DNA of 64,000 nt from Flavobacterium nackdongense (GCF_004355225.1 NZ_CP037933.1:992001-1056000); one strand, 5' to 3'; counted from the stretch's first letter, positions 35,529 through 43,475 are shown. Program-made: numbers and translations. Notes: generated from the sequence alone by a model not told the origin.

Positions 35529-35562
35529 TAAAAAAGGGTTCGATTACTCAAACCCTATTTTT
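35529..35562 (-). terminator. Terminator of the ferredoxin-NrfD-cytochrome c operon
   Basis: AGGGTT...AACCCT hairpin; on the minus strand it is followed by six T. Placed just after the stop of the cytochrome c gene. Confidence 0.75.
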
Positions 35563-35582
35563 ATTGTAAAACAAATAAACGA

Positions 35583-35978
35583 CTATTTCATCGTTCTCAT
35601 ATAAGCGACTAATTGCCATATTTCGGCATCACTTAATTTTTCTTTGTAAGATGGCATAGGTTTTCTACCAACTTTAGTGTAATAAAACAATTCACCATCT
35701 GATTTAGATTGAAATTCTTTAGAAGAAAAATCACCACAAGATATATCAATTTTTTCAGCTTTAGGACCATCTCCTAAACCTTTCACCCCGTGACAAGATT
35801 TACAATTTGTGCCCCATAAACCTTTACCAGCGGCAGAATCTGTACCCGAGGGCATTTTTTTGCCAGCATCGGCGGCAGGAACTTTCCACTCTTTACCTTT
35901 TGGTTTTGCTTGAGCGTTAGACGTTTGTGTGAACATAAAGGCTGCAATTAGTGCCAAGCCAAAAAAGATTTTTTTCAT
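35583..35978 (-). CDS. Monoheme class I cytochrome c
   Basis: 131-residue periplasmic cytochrome with signal peptide MKKIFFGLALIAAFMFTQTSNAQ. One haem site CKSCH, and a likely Met ligand in KPMPSYKEKL, with the final helix DAEIWQLVAYMRTMK typical of small c-type cytochromes. It is last in a four-gene minus-strand unit (ferredoxin, NrfD, small membrane protein, cytochrome), so it probably passes electrons between the NrfD complex and a periplasmic or terminal acceptor. Confidence 0.93.
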   Translation of the reverse strand: MKKIFFGLALIAAFMFTQTSNAQAKPKGKEWKVPAADAGKKMPSGTDSAAGKGLWGTNCKSCHGVKGLGDGPKAEKIDISCGDFSSKEFQSKSDGELFYYTKVGRKPMPSYKEKLSDAEIWQLVAYMRTMK

Positions 35979-36016
35979 GTTTTTTCAATTTTAATGTTAA
36001 TACTAGTTTTTAAATG

Positions 36017-36574
36017 TTACTCTTTTATTTCTTGAATTTTTCCCAATCGTTTTATTTTGAAAACTTGCAGAACAGCATATAATAAAGTCCCCCAAATCAA
36101 ACCAATAATTAAAAGTGAAATCGCTATAAAATAAATTGGAGCCTTATCTCTTCCGGCTGAAAAGGAACGCTCTTCGATATTAGAGTTGTCACTACTTACA
36201 ATAACCCCCCAATTTACTAGTCCGCTAGTCTCCGTATTCTTATAGTTTTCGTCATCGACTATACTAGCAAATATAGTTAATTTTCCGTTAGTTGACGGTA
36301 TATCAGCAGGAAATTCGAAGCTGGCAACCCCGGTAGAATCTGTTGCAACTGCATCGCCAATAGGTAACTTAGAATACAATCTTTTTACAGATAATACCAC
36401 AGGCACATCGACGACCGGCTGACCTTCTGAAATAACCGATGCTTTGCACACAAGCAGTGAATCCACCTTTTCAAAAGTCAAAGTAATTTTTGCTTCCTTA
36501 TCTTGAGCGAATGAAGTTGTTATCGAAAACAAAATCATCAAAATGACTGCTAAGAAATAGTTATACTTTTTCAT
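36017..36574 (-). CDS. Membrane-anchored periplasmic protein of the NrfD operon (hypothetical)
   Basis: 185 residues: signal peptide (MKKYNYFLAVILMILFSITTSFAQ), a periplasmic beta-rich domain of about 110 residues resembling an Ig-like or cupredoxin-like fold (KITLTFEKVDSLLVCKASVISEGQPVV...), then one C-terminal membrane helix (APIYFIAISLLIIGLIWGTLLYAV) and a short basic tail. No haem or metal motif. Seven bases from the NrfD gene; likely an accessory or assembly subunit of that complex. Not recognised as a known family. Confidence 0.8.
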   Translation of the reverse strand: MKKYNYFLAVILMILFSITTSFAQDKEAKITLTFEKVDSLLVCKASVISEGQPVVDVPVVLSVKRLYSKLPIGDAVATDSTGVASFEFPADIPSTNGKLTIFASIVDDENYKNTETSGLVNWGVIVSSDNSNIEERSFSAGRDKAPIYFIAISLLIIGLIWGTLLYAVLQVFKIKRLGKIQEIKE

Positions 36575-36581
36575 CTGTACA

Positions 36582-37943
36582 TTATTTATAATTAAATATT
36601 TCTTCTTTTCCTTCTAATTCTCCTTCGGCTACTTCCCAAACTGAAATGATAGGGAAAAATCTAGAAAACAAAGTCACCACAAGAAGCAGTCCGGCAAATG
36701 TTGCTGCAACTACAGTCATTTCAACTGCACTCGGGAAATAATGTGTCCAAGACTTAGGAACATCTTGAATCGGCAAATAAGGATGCAATAAGCCCGGAAT
36801 CACAATCAAATAAAGTCTGAACCAGCCAGCGATCAATACCGCTAAGGAAATTATAGTCAACGGAATTGGCTTTCTCATTTTTGGAAATAAAGGCAATAAG
36901 AACGGAATAATAATTCCAAAAAATACCACTGACCAATAAAATCCAGCTTCTTTTCCAACAAATAGGTTTAAAAGGGTGTTCTCGTGCAAGCCTGACATTT
37001 TATAGGCTGGAATCAAATATTCGTTTACATTGAAGTAGCCGTGAATCAAAGCCATTAAAACCATTGCTTGACCTAATTTATCGAAATGCATTTCGGTTAA
37101 ATATTTTTCTAATTTATAGGCTTTCCTAAAAATAAAAGTAGCCAAAGTCATTACGGCAACACTTAGCAAAAAAGCATTGGATACAAAATAGGCACCAAAA
37201 TTAGTACTATCCCATTCTGCCCTTAGCGTGGTAGCAAACAGCCAAGCGGTTATAGTACAAATAATAACTCCTAACGGAATAACCAAAGCAGTCAAAGTTT
37301 TCATAGTTTTTTTCAAAATGGCCCATTGTTCTGGAGTGCCTTGCCAACCGAATGAGAGCATATTGTACATTTTTAATTGCCATTTTGGCAAGTTCTCCAA
37401 ATGGTTTTTACAGGTGACCAATGAAGGAATTAGGGGTATAAAAAGTAAAATTATGCAGGCAGTCAAATCGGTTGTGATACCGATTACATCCCAAATAATT
37501 GGCGACTGAATGCGACCATACAGGAGTAAATTGATTAATCGATCCGGTCGTCCCATTGCTACGACAATACTTATTCCGCCAAACATTATGGCACCAATAG
37601 CAATAACTTCGGCAATTCTGGAAAGGGGTCGGTACCATTCAAAATTGGTAAGTTTCAATATCGCTGACATTAGCACACCTACCAATCCAATGGCAACCAT
37701 AAAGAGAAAATTGGAAATGTAAATTCCCCACATCGTGTAGTCTCTTAAACTGGTGGTAACATATTTACTTTTGGTTTCCTGAATGATATAGGCTACAACT
37801 CCTGCCATGAAAACAGCGACCAAAAATGCAATCCATAATTTGCCCGCTTTCCCAATCTTTTCAATGGGTCGAAGCAGATCATTCTTCATCACCATGTACT
37901 CCGCTTGTGTAAAGGTTTCGTGTTTATTTATATTTGCTGACAT
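36582..37943 (-). CDS. NrfD/PsrC-type membrane quinone-interacting subunit
   Basis: 453-residue polytopic protein with about ten membrane helices, of the NrfD/polysulfide reductase membrane family. Helices start at about residue 36 (KLWIAFLVAVFMAGVVAYI); GRPDRLINLLLYGRIQSPIIWDVI is the family's conserved loop, and ALIHGYFNVNEYLIPAYKMS lies where quinone-site residues are expected. These subunits oxidise or reduce menaquinone and exchange electrons with a ferredoxin-like partner. It follows the ferredoxin gene by 21 bases. No gene for the usual catalytic molybdopterin subunit is adjacent. Confidence 0.92.
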   Translation of the reverse strand: MSANINKHETFTQAEYMVMKNDLLRPIEKIGKAGKLWIAFLVAVFMAGVVAYIIQETKSKYVTTSLRDYTMWGIYISNFLFMVAIGLVGVLMSAILKLTNFEWYRPLSRIAEVIAIGAIMFGGISIVVAMGRPDRLINLLLYGRIQSPIIWDVIGITTDLTACIILLFIPLIPSLVTCKNHLENLPKWQLKMYNMLSFGWQGTPEQWAILKKTMKTLTALVIPLGVIICTITAWLFATTLRAEWDSTNFGAYFVSNAFLLSVAVMTLATFIFRKAYKLEKYLTEMHFDKLGQAMVLMALIHGYFNVNEYLIPAYKMSGLHENTLLNLFVGKEAGFYWSVVFFGIIIPFLLPLFPKMRKPIPLTIISLAVLIAGWFRLYLIVIPGLLHPYLPIQDVPKSWTHYFPSAVEMTVVAATFAGLLLVVTLFSRFFPIISVWEVAEGELEGKEEIFNYK

Positions 37944-37964
37944 TTTATATACTTTTTAAAATGA

Positions 37965-38900
37965 TTATTCCTTGGTGTTTTGAACTTCGGTGGCATCTTC
38001 AAATGGGAAATCACGTTTCACAGGCGGTAAATAATACACCCTTGGTTTTGTGCCTAATTCTTCAAATTGGCGATATCCAGCTCGGTCTTGCAATAATTTT
38101 TTTAGCCTAACCGTATCTTCTCCATTTGTGACCACATCTTCCAGTTCGTCACCGTGATAAATGGCTCCATTAGGGCATTCAATTACACAAGCAGGCAATA
38201 ATCCTTGCTCGGAACGATCCGTACAAAAATCACATTTCGCAACCGTACCCTCCTGAGCGTAAGGCGTTGTACAATGATTGGGATCGGAAGTATCGTTTTT
38301 ATGCTCTTCGCTATATTTTACTTGTTCAGGTCTACCAAAATTAAAGGTCCTAGCTGAATAAGGACAAGCCGCCATACAGAATTTACAACCGATACAGCGT
38401 TCATAATCCATAGCCACAATTCCATCGGAACGTTTGAAAGTAGCATCAACAGGACACACTTTTGTGCACGGAGGGTTATCGCAATGGTAACACATCGTCG
38501 GAAACCAATACGGAGATTCTAGCGGTGAATTTTGCATCTTTTTCACCTTTATATACTCAATGGGAGCCAAAACATTATGCGCTTTTTGACATCCGGTAAT
38601 ACATTTTCGCTCATTGGCACATTTGCCCAAATCGATAACTCGAATGAATTTCTTTCCAGCCACTCCTTGACGAAGTTCCGCCTTGGAAAAATCATCATTG
38701 GCGGCGTGGTGATCTACTAGAGAACTATCAATTTCTACTAATTTTCCATCGGCAGTAAGCACTTTTACTTTTTTTCCTGTGGCTTTTGGCGTTTCATCAG
38801 TAACAGCGCTAGCAATAGCAGTACCTGCTAGTGCAATTCCTCCTAAAGCGCCTAGCTTTAGAAAATTCCTTCTGGATGAATTGTTATTTTCATTTTCCAT
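37965..38900 (-). CDS. Tat-exported ferredoxin-like electron carrier (four [4Fe-4S] clusters)
   Basis: 311-residue iron-sulfur protein of the NrfC/DmsB/PsrB/DsrO kind. The N-terminus has a twin-arginine signal (SSRRNFLKLGALGGIALAG). Sixteen cluster Cys are arranged in the usual four groups: C..CITGC near residue 100, CYHCDNPPCTKVCP, CIGCKFCMAACPY and CDFC...CVIECP. It should sit on the periplasmic side and pass electrons to or from the NrfD subunit encoded next. The upstream region carries an FNR-like dyad shared with the hexaheme gene. Confidence 0.94.
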   Translation of the reverse strand: MENENNNSSRRNFLKLGALGGIALAGTAIASAVTDETPKATGKKVKVLTADGKLVEIDSSLVDHHAANDDFSKAELRQGVAGKKFIRVIDLGKCANERKCITGCQKAHNVLAPIEYIKVKKMQNSPLESPYWFPTMCYHCDNPPCTKVCPVDATFKRSDGIVAMDYERCIGCKFCMAACPYSARTFNFGRPEQVKYSEEHKNDTSDPNHCTTPYAQEGTVAKCDFCTDRSEQGLLPACVIECPNGAIYHGDELEDVVTNGEDTVRLKKLLQDRAGYRQFEELGTKPRVYYLPPVKRDFPFEDATEVQNTKE

Positions 38901-39117
38901 ATTATTGTATATTACTTTTTAGAAATTCATTGAACAATAAACTATCGTTATGCGTAGCATTCACATTTGAATTCTTATGTAAATTTCCACCTATTTCATC
39001 AAATTTTTAATGATAATTATCATAGTTTTAAATTTTAACAATCTAATATAAAGCGCTCAATACCAATTAAATATCATAATAAATTCAAAACAAGACCAAA
39101 ATCTCTTTTTTAGATTA
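38901..39117. promoter_or_regulatory. Control region of the ferredoxin-NrfD operon
   Basis: AT-rich, no gene. Contains the dyad ATGATAATTATCAT at 39010-39023 and, on the promoter side, GTAAATTT at 38979-38986 (AAATTTAC on the coding strand), 23 bases apart. Confidence 0.6.
39010..39023. promoter_or_regulatory. FNR-like operator dyad, ferredoxin-NrfD operon
   Basis: Perfect palindrome ATGATAATTATCAT; its core TGAT-N4-ATCA matches the Crp/Fnr-family site TTGAT-N4-ATCAA apart from the outermost base of each arm. Centre is about 116 bases before the ATG. Confidence 0.6.
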
Positions 39118-39164
39118 CAAAAAAGAGGATAACTCGTCCTAATGGAAAAAAGCATCCTCTTTTT
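39118..39164 (-). terminator. Terminator after the DUF5777 gene
   Basis: AAAAAGAGGAT...ATCCTCTTTTT stem with a 23-base loop; separates the hexaheme/DUF5777 unit from the ferredoxin-NrfD unit. Confidence 0.72.
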
Positions 39165-39217
39165 CAAATTTAATTGATACCAATTGTAGTTATTTACACA
39201 ATCAGTTTATTAAACAA

Positions 39218-40090
39218 TTACCAAGTTCTTCCAATATTAAATCCGATGGCGAAGTCACCTTCAAAGAAATTATTTTGATTGAACATATTGCTGGTTTGAT
39301 TTATGATTCCTCTGTAATTACTAATGAATATCTGAAAGGTGTGTCCAACGGTCGAGAATTCTGTTCCCACAGCAAAACCGGATTTAGGTAGAACTTCCTG
39401 AGAACTAATGGGTTGATTCACATCTAATACAATCGAAATTCCAGAAGTAACTTTGGCACGACCTCCAAATTCGATAGCAAATAAATCATTACTCATCGGT
39501 GCTTCGACAACATTGTAGTGCGAATAACTTGGTGCAATTTGTAATGAGAACATTTTGTTCAAACGCTTAGCAATAATAATTTGGTTGAAAAAGGACCATC
39601 GATCGGAAGTGTGATAGAAATTTTCTTTAGGTAATGCACTGAGCGAAGCGTTTCCGTAATAGGTAACACTGACAGGCATTTTGCCATTGACCGTTTGTTT
39701 TAAGATAGCTCCTTTAAGATTGAAATCTTGCAATCTAAAATCTTTCGTGGTTCCGTATCCTACAGCAATTCGATCTGTGATAGAATAGGTAACCGCTAAA
39801 CGAATATTGGCGGGAGCCCAAATTCCAATCAAATCATTGGTTCCAGTAACCAGACCAAAACGGTGATTCATAATCATCTCGATAGTCCCTTTTGAATAGA
39901 CACGATCGGTTTGGTTTTCGATCAATGAAGTACTTTCGAAAGCTGCACGCTCGTATTCCACTTCCACTTCAGGTGCAATACTATCTGTTTTTGCAACAGC
40001 AGCAGTATCTTTTTGCTCTTGTGCCAACATCAATGTTGGTAAAGCAAATACAACTATAAATAATGTTTTTAATAATTTCATGATTTTCAA
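39218..40090 (-). CDS. DUF5777 outer-membrane beta-barrel protein
   Basis: 290 residues with a signal peptide (ending LPTLMLAQ). The mature chain is a series of alternating amphipathic strands and ends in a C-terminal aromatic (IGFNIGRTW), as in outer-membrane barrels. It fits DUF5777: MIMNHRFGLVTGTNDLIGIWAPANIRLAVTY and the later GGRAKVTSGISIVLDVNQPIS. Members are often encoded beside cytochromes and YceI-like proteins in Bacteroidetes. It lies seven bases after a monoheme lipoprotein gene and may provide an outer-membrane channel or dock for the haem proteins (inference). Confidence 0.87.
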   Translation of the reverse strand: MKIMKLLKTLFIVVFALPTLMLAQEQKDTAAVAKTDSIAPEVEVEYERAAFESTSLIENQTDRVYSKGTIEMIMNHRFGLVTGTNDLIGIWAPANIRLAVTYSITDRIAVGYGTTKDFRLQDFNLKGAILKQTVNGKMPVSVTYYGNASLSALPKENFYHTSDRWSFFNQIIIAKRLNKMFSLQIAPSYSHYNVVEAPMSNDLFAIEFGGRAKVTSGISIVLDVNQPISSQEVLPKSGFAVGTEFSTVGHTFQIFISNYRGIINQTSNMFNQNNFFEGDFAIGFNIGRTW

Positions 40091-40097
40091 TTTATAG

Positions 40098-40481
40098 TTA
40101 GTTATTAGGCGCGCCAGCGTTTATCCACTTGTCGACCAATGCAATTTTGGAATCACTCCATTTTTGAGCAGGTGGCATTAATGCAGCACCTTCACCTAGA
40201 AGTGATTTATGAAGACTACTAGCAGCAGCATTTCCTGGAATTACATATTTATTGTTTTTGGTTAACGCTAGATATGAGTTAGCAGCGGTTAAATCAGGTG
40301 ATGTCGCAGTTGGTTTATGACAACTAATACAATCTTGATCCCATAAGGGCTGAATATCTTTAGAGTAAGACACTACATCTGGAATCGGAATCTCCGCCTC
40401 TACAGGCATTTCGTCATAGTAACAGGATGTAGCCATTAAACTCGCTGTTAGCATCAATACGTATTGAAATATTTTTTTCAT
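40098..40481 (-). CDS. Monoheme c-type cytochrome lipoprotein
   Basis: 127 residues. Lipoprotein signal MKKIFQYVLMLTASLMATSC, then SYSKDIQPLWDQDCISCHKPTATSPDLTAANSY, one CxxCH site, and LMPPAQKWSDSKIALVDKWINAGAPNN, where the Met is the likely second ligand. This form is typical of the small haem domains of Bacteroidetes and Planctomycetes that accompany larger redox proteins. Followed after seven bases by the DUF5777 barrel gene, so the pair is likely co-transcribed and co-localised at the outer membrane. Confidence 0.92.
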   Translation of the reverse strand: MKKIFQYVLMLTASLMATSCYYDEMPVEAEIPIPDVVSYSKDIQPLWDQDCISCHKPTATSPDLTAANSYLALTKNNKYVIPGNAAASSLHKSLLGEGAALMPPAQKWSDSKIALVDKWINAGAPNN

Positions 40482-40739
40482 ATGTTCCTATTTATTGTTT
40501 TTTAATGGTCATATGTAATTTGCAAATCCTATTTGGTTTTAGCAACCAAGTATTGGTTATGCTCATTTCATCTTTTATTTTTTAATTGAATAATTGCTAT
40601 AAAGTCTTAGGCAACAATTTTCATTGCCAAAGGATTTAAAATGCTGTGAGCAATTGCTAAAGAATGAAAAACTAAATTTCATTTCTTTAGGTCATTAAAA
40701 TGATTACCTCTGAGACCGAATCCCAGAGGTAATTCACTA
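40482..40739. other. Intergenic region with inverted repeats, no gene
   Basis: 258 bases between the hexaheme and monoheme lipoprotein genes. Holds AACCAAGTATTGGTT (40544-40558), GGCAA...TTGCC (40610-40628), AGCAATTGCT (40649-40658) and the hairpin at 40703-40733. These dyads could be operator or RNA-processing sites; none matches a motif I know. Confidence 0.5.
40703..40733 (-). terminator. Hairpin directly after the hexaheme gene
   Basis: ATTACCTCTG...CAGAGGTAAT stem, 10 bp, followed on the minus strand by a weak T-rich stretch. Possible partial terminator setting different levels for hexaheme and monoheme proteins. Confidence 0.6.
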
Positions 40740-42089
40740 TTATTTTAATGCTTCAATTGAGTTTTGAATCAAAGCCATTGTGTACGGTGGGTTGTGCACT
40801 CCTTTACCTTCATCACCAACAATTAATTTATAATTCCAATAGGCTTGTACATATTTTAGAGGGAAATCAGTTCTTGATTGGTACCAAGTTGTTGGAGTAT
40901 TTGTTCCAGAAGCTGGACTTGTTGGGAACGGTGTACCTGTGGTGCTATCAAAAGTTTTAATAGTTACACTTTTAACTCCTGTCGTACTGCTTACAGTTAC
41001 AGTAAAATATGTTGGTTTTGCTTCAAATGCAGCTATTAATTTTGCTACCTCAGTATCGAATTTTGCGTGGAAACTAGTCAATAAAGTTTCTGGCGCCGGG
41101 TGACAAGAAACGCAAGTTTGATAAGAAAGTTTCATAGTATGCGAACCGTTATCTACTGTTCCTGCTTTAGGTTTGTCCATATGACATTGAACACAAGAAG
41201 CATTTGTATAATGTTTAGCAGTTTTGGCAGCTGGTAATCGTGTTGCGGTGCCTTCGATATCAATACCCGTAATTCCCATCCATAAATCACCTTGTTCTGA
41301 AACGTGTACGGCTCGATCTAATGAATTAGAGTAATTTTTGTAATAAGTTGTTCCTGCTGGATAACCTTTAACTGCATCGGCCAATTTCCTTTGAGACCAG
41401 AATCTGTACAAAGGTCCTTTAACTGGGTCGTTAGTTATCACCACAACTCCAGAAGCATCTTTTTCACCACTTTCTATAACAGGTCTTTTGTAATACCCAT
41501 TAGAATCAGGTCTTGTTTGGTGACATCCGATACAAGTATTAGCTGAACTTACACCACCAGTAGGGGAAGCATTCAAAGTAAAGGCTGGATTGATTTTTTG
41601 TGGTACCGCGGCAATGTTTCTTAAACCGTAATCATTACCATCTTTTGCAAAATTAAAGGAACGGTGAGTTACACCGTGGCAACCTTCGCAGGAAATAGAA
41701 CCAAAATTAGCATATCCAGTTGGATTCGGTTTGCCATATTTTTTCACGTCGATATATCCCTCTTGAGAGTGACATTCTGCACAAAAAGCCCTATCACTGT
41801 TTAGTGAGCCATCTGGAAGGACTGTATTGGTGCCATAAATATGTTTTGTAAATGAACCATCCGCATTTTGAATTCCCCGACCATGAACGGACAAATTATA
41901 AGCATCAACAATAGGTTGTTTGTGCTCTACCGAGTGGCATGCTTCACAAGAAGCGGTACCAGAAACTCCAGGCGCACCATCGGCACCATCTTGTCCCGGA
42001 ACAGGAATGTAGTCATCGTGGGAACATCCTTGTAAGGCGAAAAAAAGAAGCCCTAAAACAACTAACCAAGTTTGTGTAACTGTTTTCAT
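40740..42089 (-). CDS. Hexaheme c-type cytochrome lipoprotein
   Basis: 449-residue multihaem cytochrome. The signal ends FFALQGCSHDD (lipobox LQGC), followed by a short collagen-like Gly-x-y stretch (GQDGADGAPGVSG). Six CxxCH sites: CEACH, CAECH, CEGCH, CIGCH, CVQCH and CVSCH, all in the first three-quarters; the last 100 residues are haem-free, beta-rich and end in a helix. This suggests a relative of multihaem reductases or electron-transfer proteins (Nrf/Mcc/Otr-like), but with fewer haems than octahaem enzymes and no Lys-ligated CxxCK site. Upstream DNA carries the FNR-like dyad also present before the ferredoxin gene. Substrate unknown. Confidence 0.9.
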   Translation of the reverse strand: MKTVTQTWLVVLGLLFFALQGCSHDDYIPVPGQDGADGAPGVSGTASCEACHSVEHKQPIVDAYNLSVHGRGIQNADGSFTKHIYGTNTVLPDGSLNSDRAFCAECHSQEGYIDVKKYGKPNPTGYANFGSISCEGCHGVTHRSFNFAKDGNDYGLRNIAAVPQKINPAFTLNASPTGGVSSANTCIGCHQTRPDSNGYYKRPVIESGEKDASGVVVITNDPVKGPLYRFWSQRKLADAVKGYPAGTTYYKNYSNSLDRAVHVSEQGDLWMGITGIDIEGTATRLPAAKTAKHYTNASCVQCHMDKPKAGTVDNGSHTMKLSYQTCVSCHPAPETLLTSFHAKFDTEVAKLIAAFEAKPTYFTVTVSSTTGVKSVTIKTFDSTTGTPFPTSPASGTNTPTTWYQSRTDFPLKYVQAYWNYKLIVGDEGKGVHNPPYTMALIQNSIEALK

Positions 42090-42357
42090 AATTTTGATTG
42101 TTTAATTTAATTCATTTTTCTTAAACTTAACATAATATTAAGATATTTGATGAAGTAAATTTATCAGTTAAATACTTGTAAAAAAATGATATTTATCATA
42201 TTTCAATAAAAAATACAATTTTATCTATTTTCAATAACTGATTGAAAAACAATTAGTTAAATTAAAATATATCAAAAACGAAAACGATTTAGAAAAATAG
42301 TAGTTAAACTCGCTTTTAAAAAACCACATTCAAAATAAAATGTTAAAACATTTAAAC
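42090..42357. promoter_or_regulatory. Control region of the hexaheme cytochrome gene
   Basis: Very AT-rich, no gene. The dyad at 42186-42199 is followed, toward the gene, by a 23-base spacer and GTAAATTT at 42155-42162 (coding-strand TAAATTTAC, a near -7 box). The arrangement equals that of the ferredoxin operon. Confidence 0.6.
42186..42199. promoter_or_regulatory. FNR-like operator dyad, hexaheme gene
   Basis: ATGATATTTATCAT: arms ATGATA and TATCAT with a two-base centre, same as 39010-39023 apart from the centre. Core TGAT-N4-ATCA is Crp/Fnr-like. Centre about 103 bases before the ATG. Confidence 0.6.
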
Positions 42358-42389
42358 AAAAAAAAACTGCCGTAAAAGGCAGTTTTTTT
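42358..42389 (-). terminator. Terminator of the moa cluster
   Basis: AAAAAACTGCC/GGCAGTTTTTT, 11-bp stem with a six-base loop and T runs on either side. Ends the moaCB unit and isolates the cytochrome control region. Confidence 0.9.
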
Positions 42390-42409
42390 GAACTATGCAG
42401 CAATACCTA

Positions 42410-43321
42410 CTAATCGTGTTGTTTTCCATCAGCTACTCTAAAAATGTGCAGTAAGGACGGAAATAAAGCGTCCATAGATTCCTGAGCGCCCTTGGTCGAA
42501 CCAGGCAAAGTCAAAATCAGTGTTTTACCTTTCATTCCGGCAACACCTCTGGATAACATCGAAAAAGGAGTGCGATCTTGACCATAATTGCGTGCGGCTT
42601 CCATAATTCCCGGAATTTCTCGATCTAAAAGCGGTTTTATGGCCTCAGGCGAATTATCTCTTGGCGAAAGCCCTGTTCCTCCTGTCAATATTATAAGGTC
42701 TACTTTTTGAGCGTATAAATCCAAAACTTTGTTCTGAATCCCTTCTGTATCATCCGAAATGATCGAATAATCGCTAATACCAACATTGCAGGATTCTAAT
42801 TTTTGAATGATGGCTTTACCGGCTCGATCGAATTTTTTTCCGGCTGAAATACTATCGGAACAAACAATCACTGCCGCCATCAAATCGGTGCGGTATTTAT
42901 CGGTAAAATCGGATTTGCCCCCTTTTTTCTCCAATAATTTAATGGCGTGAATTTCGATGCCTTTATCGATAGGTTTCAACATATCGTACATTGTGAGCGC
43001 CACCACCGATGCGCCGTGCATTGCCTCTACTTCTACTCCTGTCTTATATATAGTATGCACTTCGACTTCGATTGTAATTTCTAAGTCCGCAATCGTGTAA
43101 TTTACAGCCGTAAATTCAACAGGAATGGGATGACAATCCGGAATCATATCACTAGTGCGTTTTACAGCAAAGAGTCCGGCGGTTTTAGCCATTTCCAGAA
43201 CATCTCCTTTGGGAACCGTTTTATTGACAATGGCATCAATGGTTTCTTTTTTACTGACTTTTAGAATGGCTTGCGCCTTTGCAACGCGAAGCGTGCTTGA
43301 TTTGAATGTTATATTGACCAT
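42410..43321 (-). CDS. moaCB: MoaC-MogA/MoaB fusion, molybdenum cofactor biosynthesis
   Basis: 303-residue bifunctional protein. Residues about 1-155 are MoaC (cyclic pyranopterin monophosphate synthase): DCHPIPVEF and [21 protein letters not shown], then a Lys-rich loop [11 protein letters not shown]. Residues about 160-303 are the MogA/MoaB adenylyltransferase: [29 protein letters not shown], GRxx-type tail and [17 protein letters not shown]. The fusion links an early and a late step of the pathway in one chain and is known in some Bacteroidetes. A six-unit heptamer array precedes its start. Confidence 0.95.
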   Translation of the reverse strand: MVNITFKSSTLRVAKAQAILKVSKKETIDAIVNKTVPKGDVLEMAKTAGLFAVKRTSDMIPDCHPIPVEFTAVNYTIADLEITIEVEVHTIYKTGVEVEAMHGASVVALTMYDMLKPIDKGIEIHAIKLLEKKGGKSDFTDKYRTDLMAAVIVCSDSISAGKKFDRAGKAIIQKLESCNVGISDYSIISDDTEGIQNKVLDLYAQKVDLIILTGGTGLSPRDNSPEAIKPLLDREIPGIMEAARNYGQDRTPFSMLSRGVAGMKGKTLILTLPGSTKGAQESMDALFPSLLHIFRVADGKQHD

Positions 43322-43327
43322 AGGAAC

Positions 43328-43369
43328 TTTGTAGTTTGTGGTTTGTGGTTTGTGGTTTGTGGTTTGTGG
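43328..43369. repeat. Heptamer array (TTTGTGG) upstream of moaCB
   Basis: Six tandem seven-base units (TTTGTAG then five TTTGTGG on the plus strand), ending seven bases before the moaCB start codon, so it is in the 5' leader. The same unit recurs in degenerate form before tcdA (59340-59367). Confidence 0.92.
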
Positions 43370-43425
43370 TTAAGTTTATGTTTATGTTTACGTTAGTAAT
43401 TGAAAGTTAGAAGATTAAGCCATAG

Positions 43426-43445
43426 CCAACGGTTTCAACCGTTGG
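43426..43445. repeat. Palindrome CCAACGGTTTCAACCGTTGG
   Basis: Perfect palindrome between moaE and moaCB. Compared with the (reverse-complemented) copy at 23884-23903 it differs at base 3 and at the paired base 18, so pairing is preserved. Confidence 0.85.
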
Positions 43446-43475
43446 TTGATTGGTTGGTTGGTTGTTAAAAATCAA

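Noticed and set aside
40740..42089. Octahaem tetrathionate reductase or NrfA
   Set aside because: Only six CxxCH sites, no CxxCK, and no catalytic Lys-ligated haem; family identity left open.
43328..43369. CRISPR array
   Set aside because: Units are seven bases with no spacers; it is a simple tandem repeat. No cas genes in the window.
43442..43464. GGTTGATTGGTTGGTTGG repeat as a possible protein-binding or G-quadruplex site
   Set aside because: G pairs are too few and spaced for a stable quadruplex on one strand, and it adjoins a palindrome; no further support.
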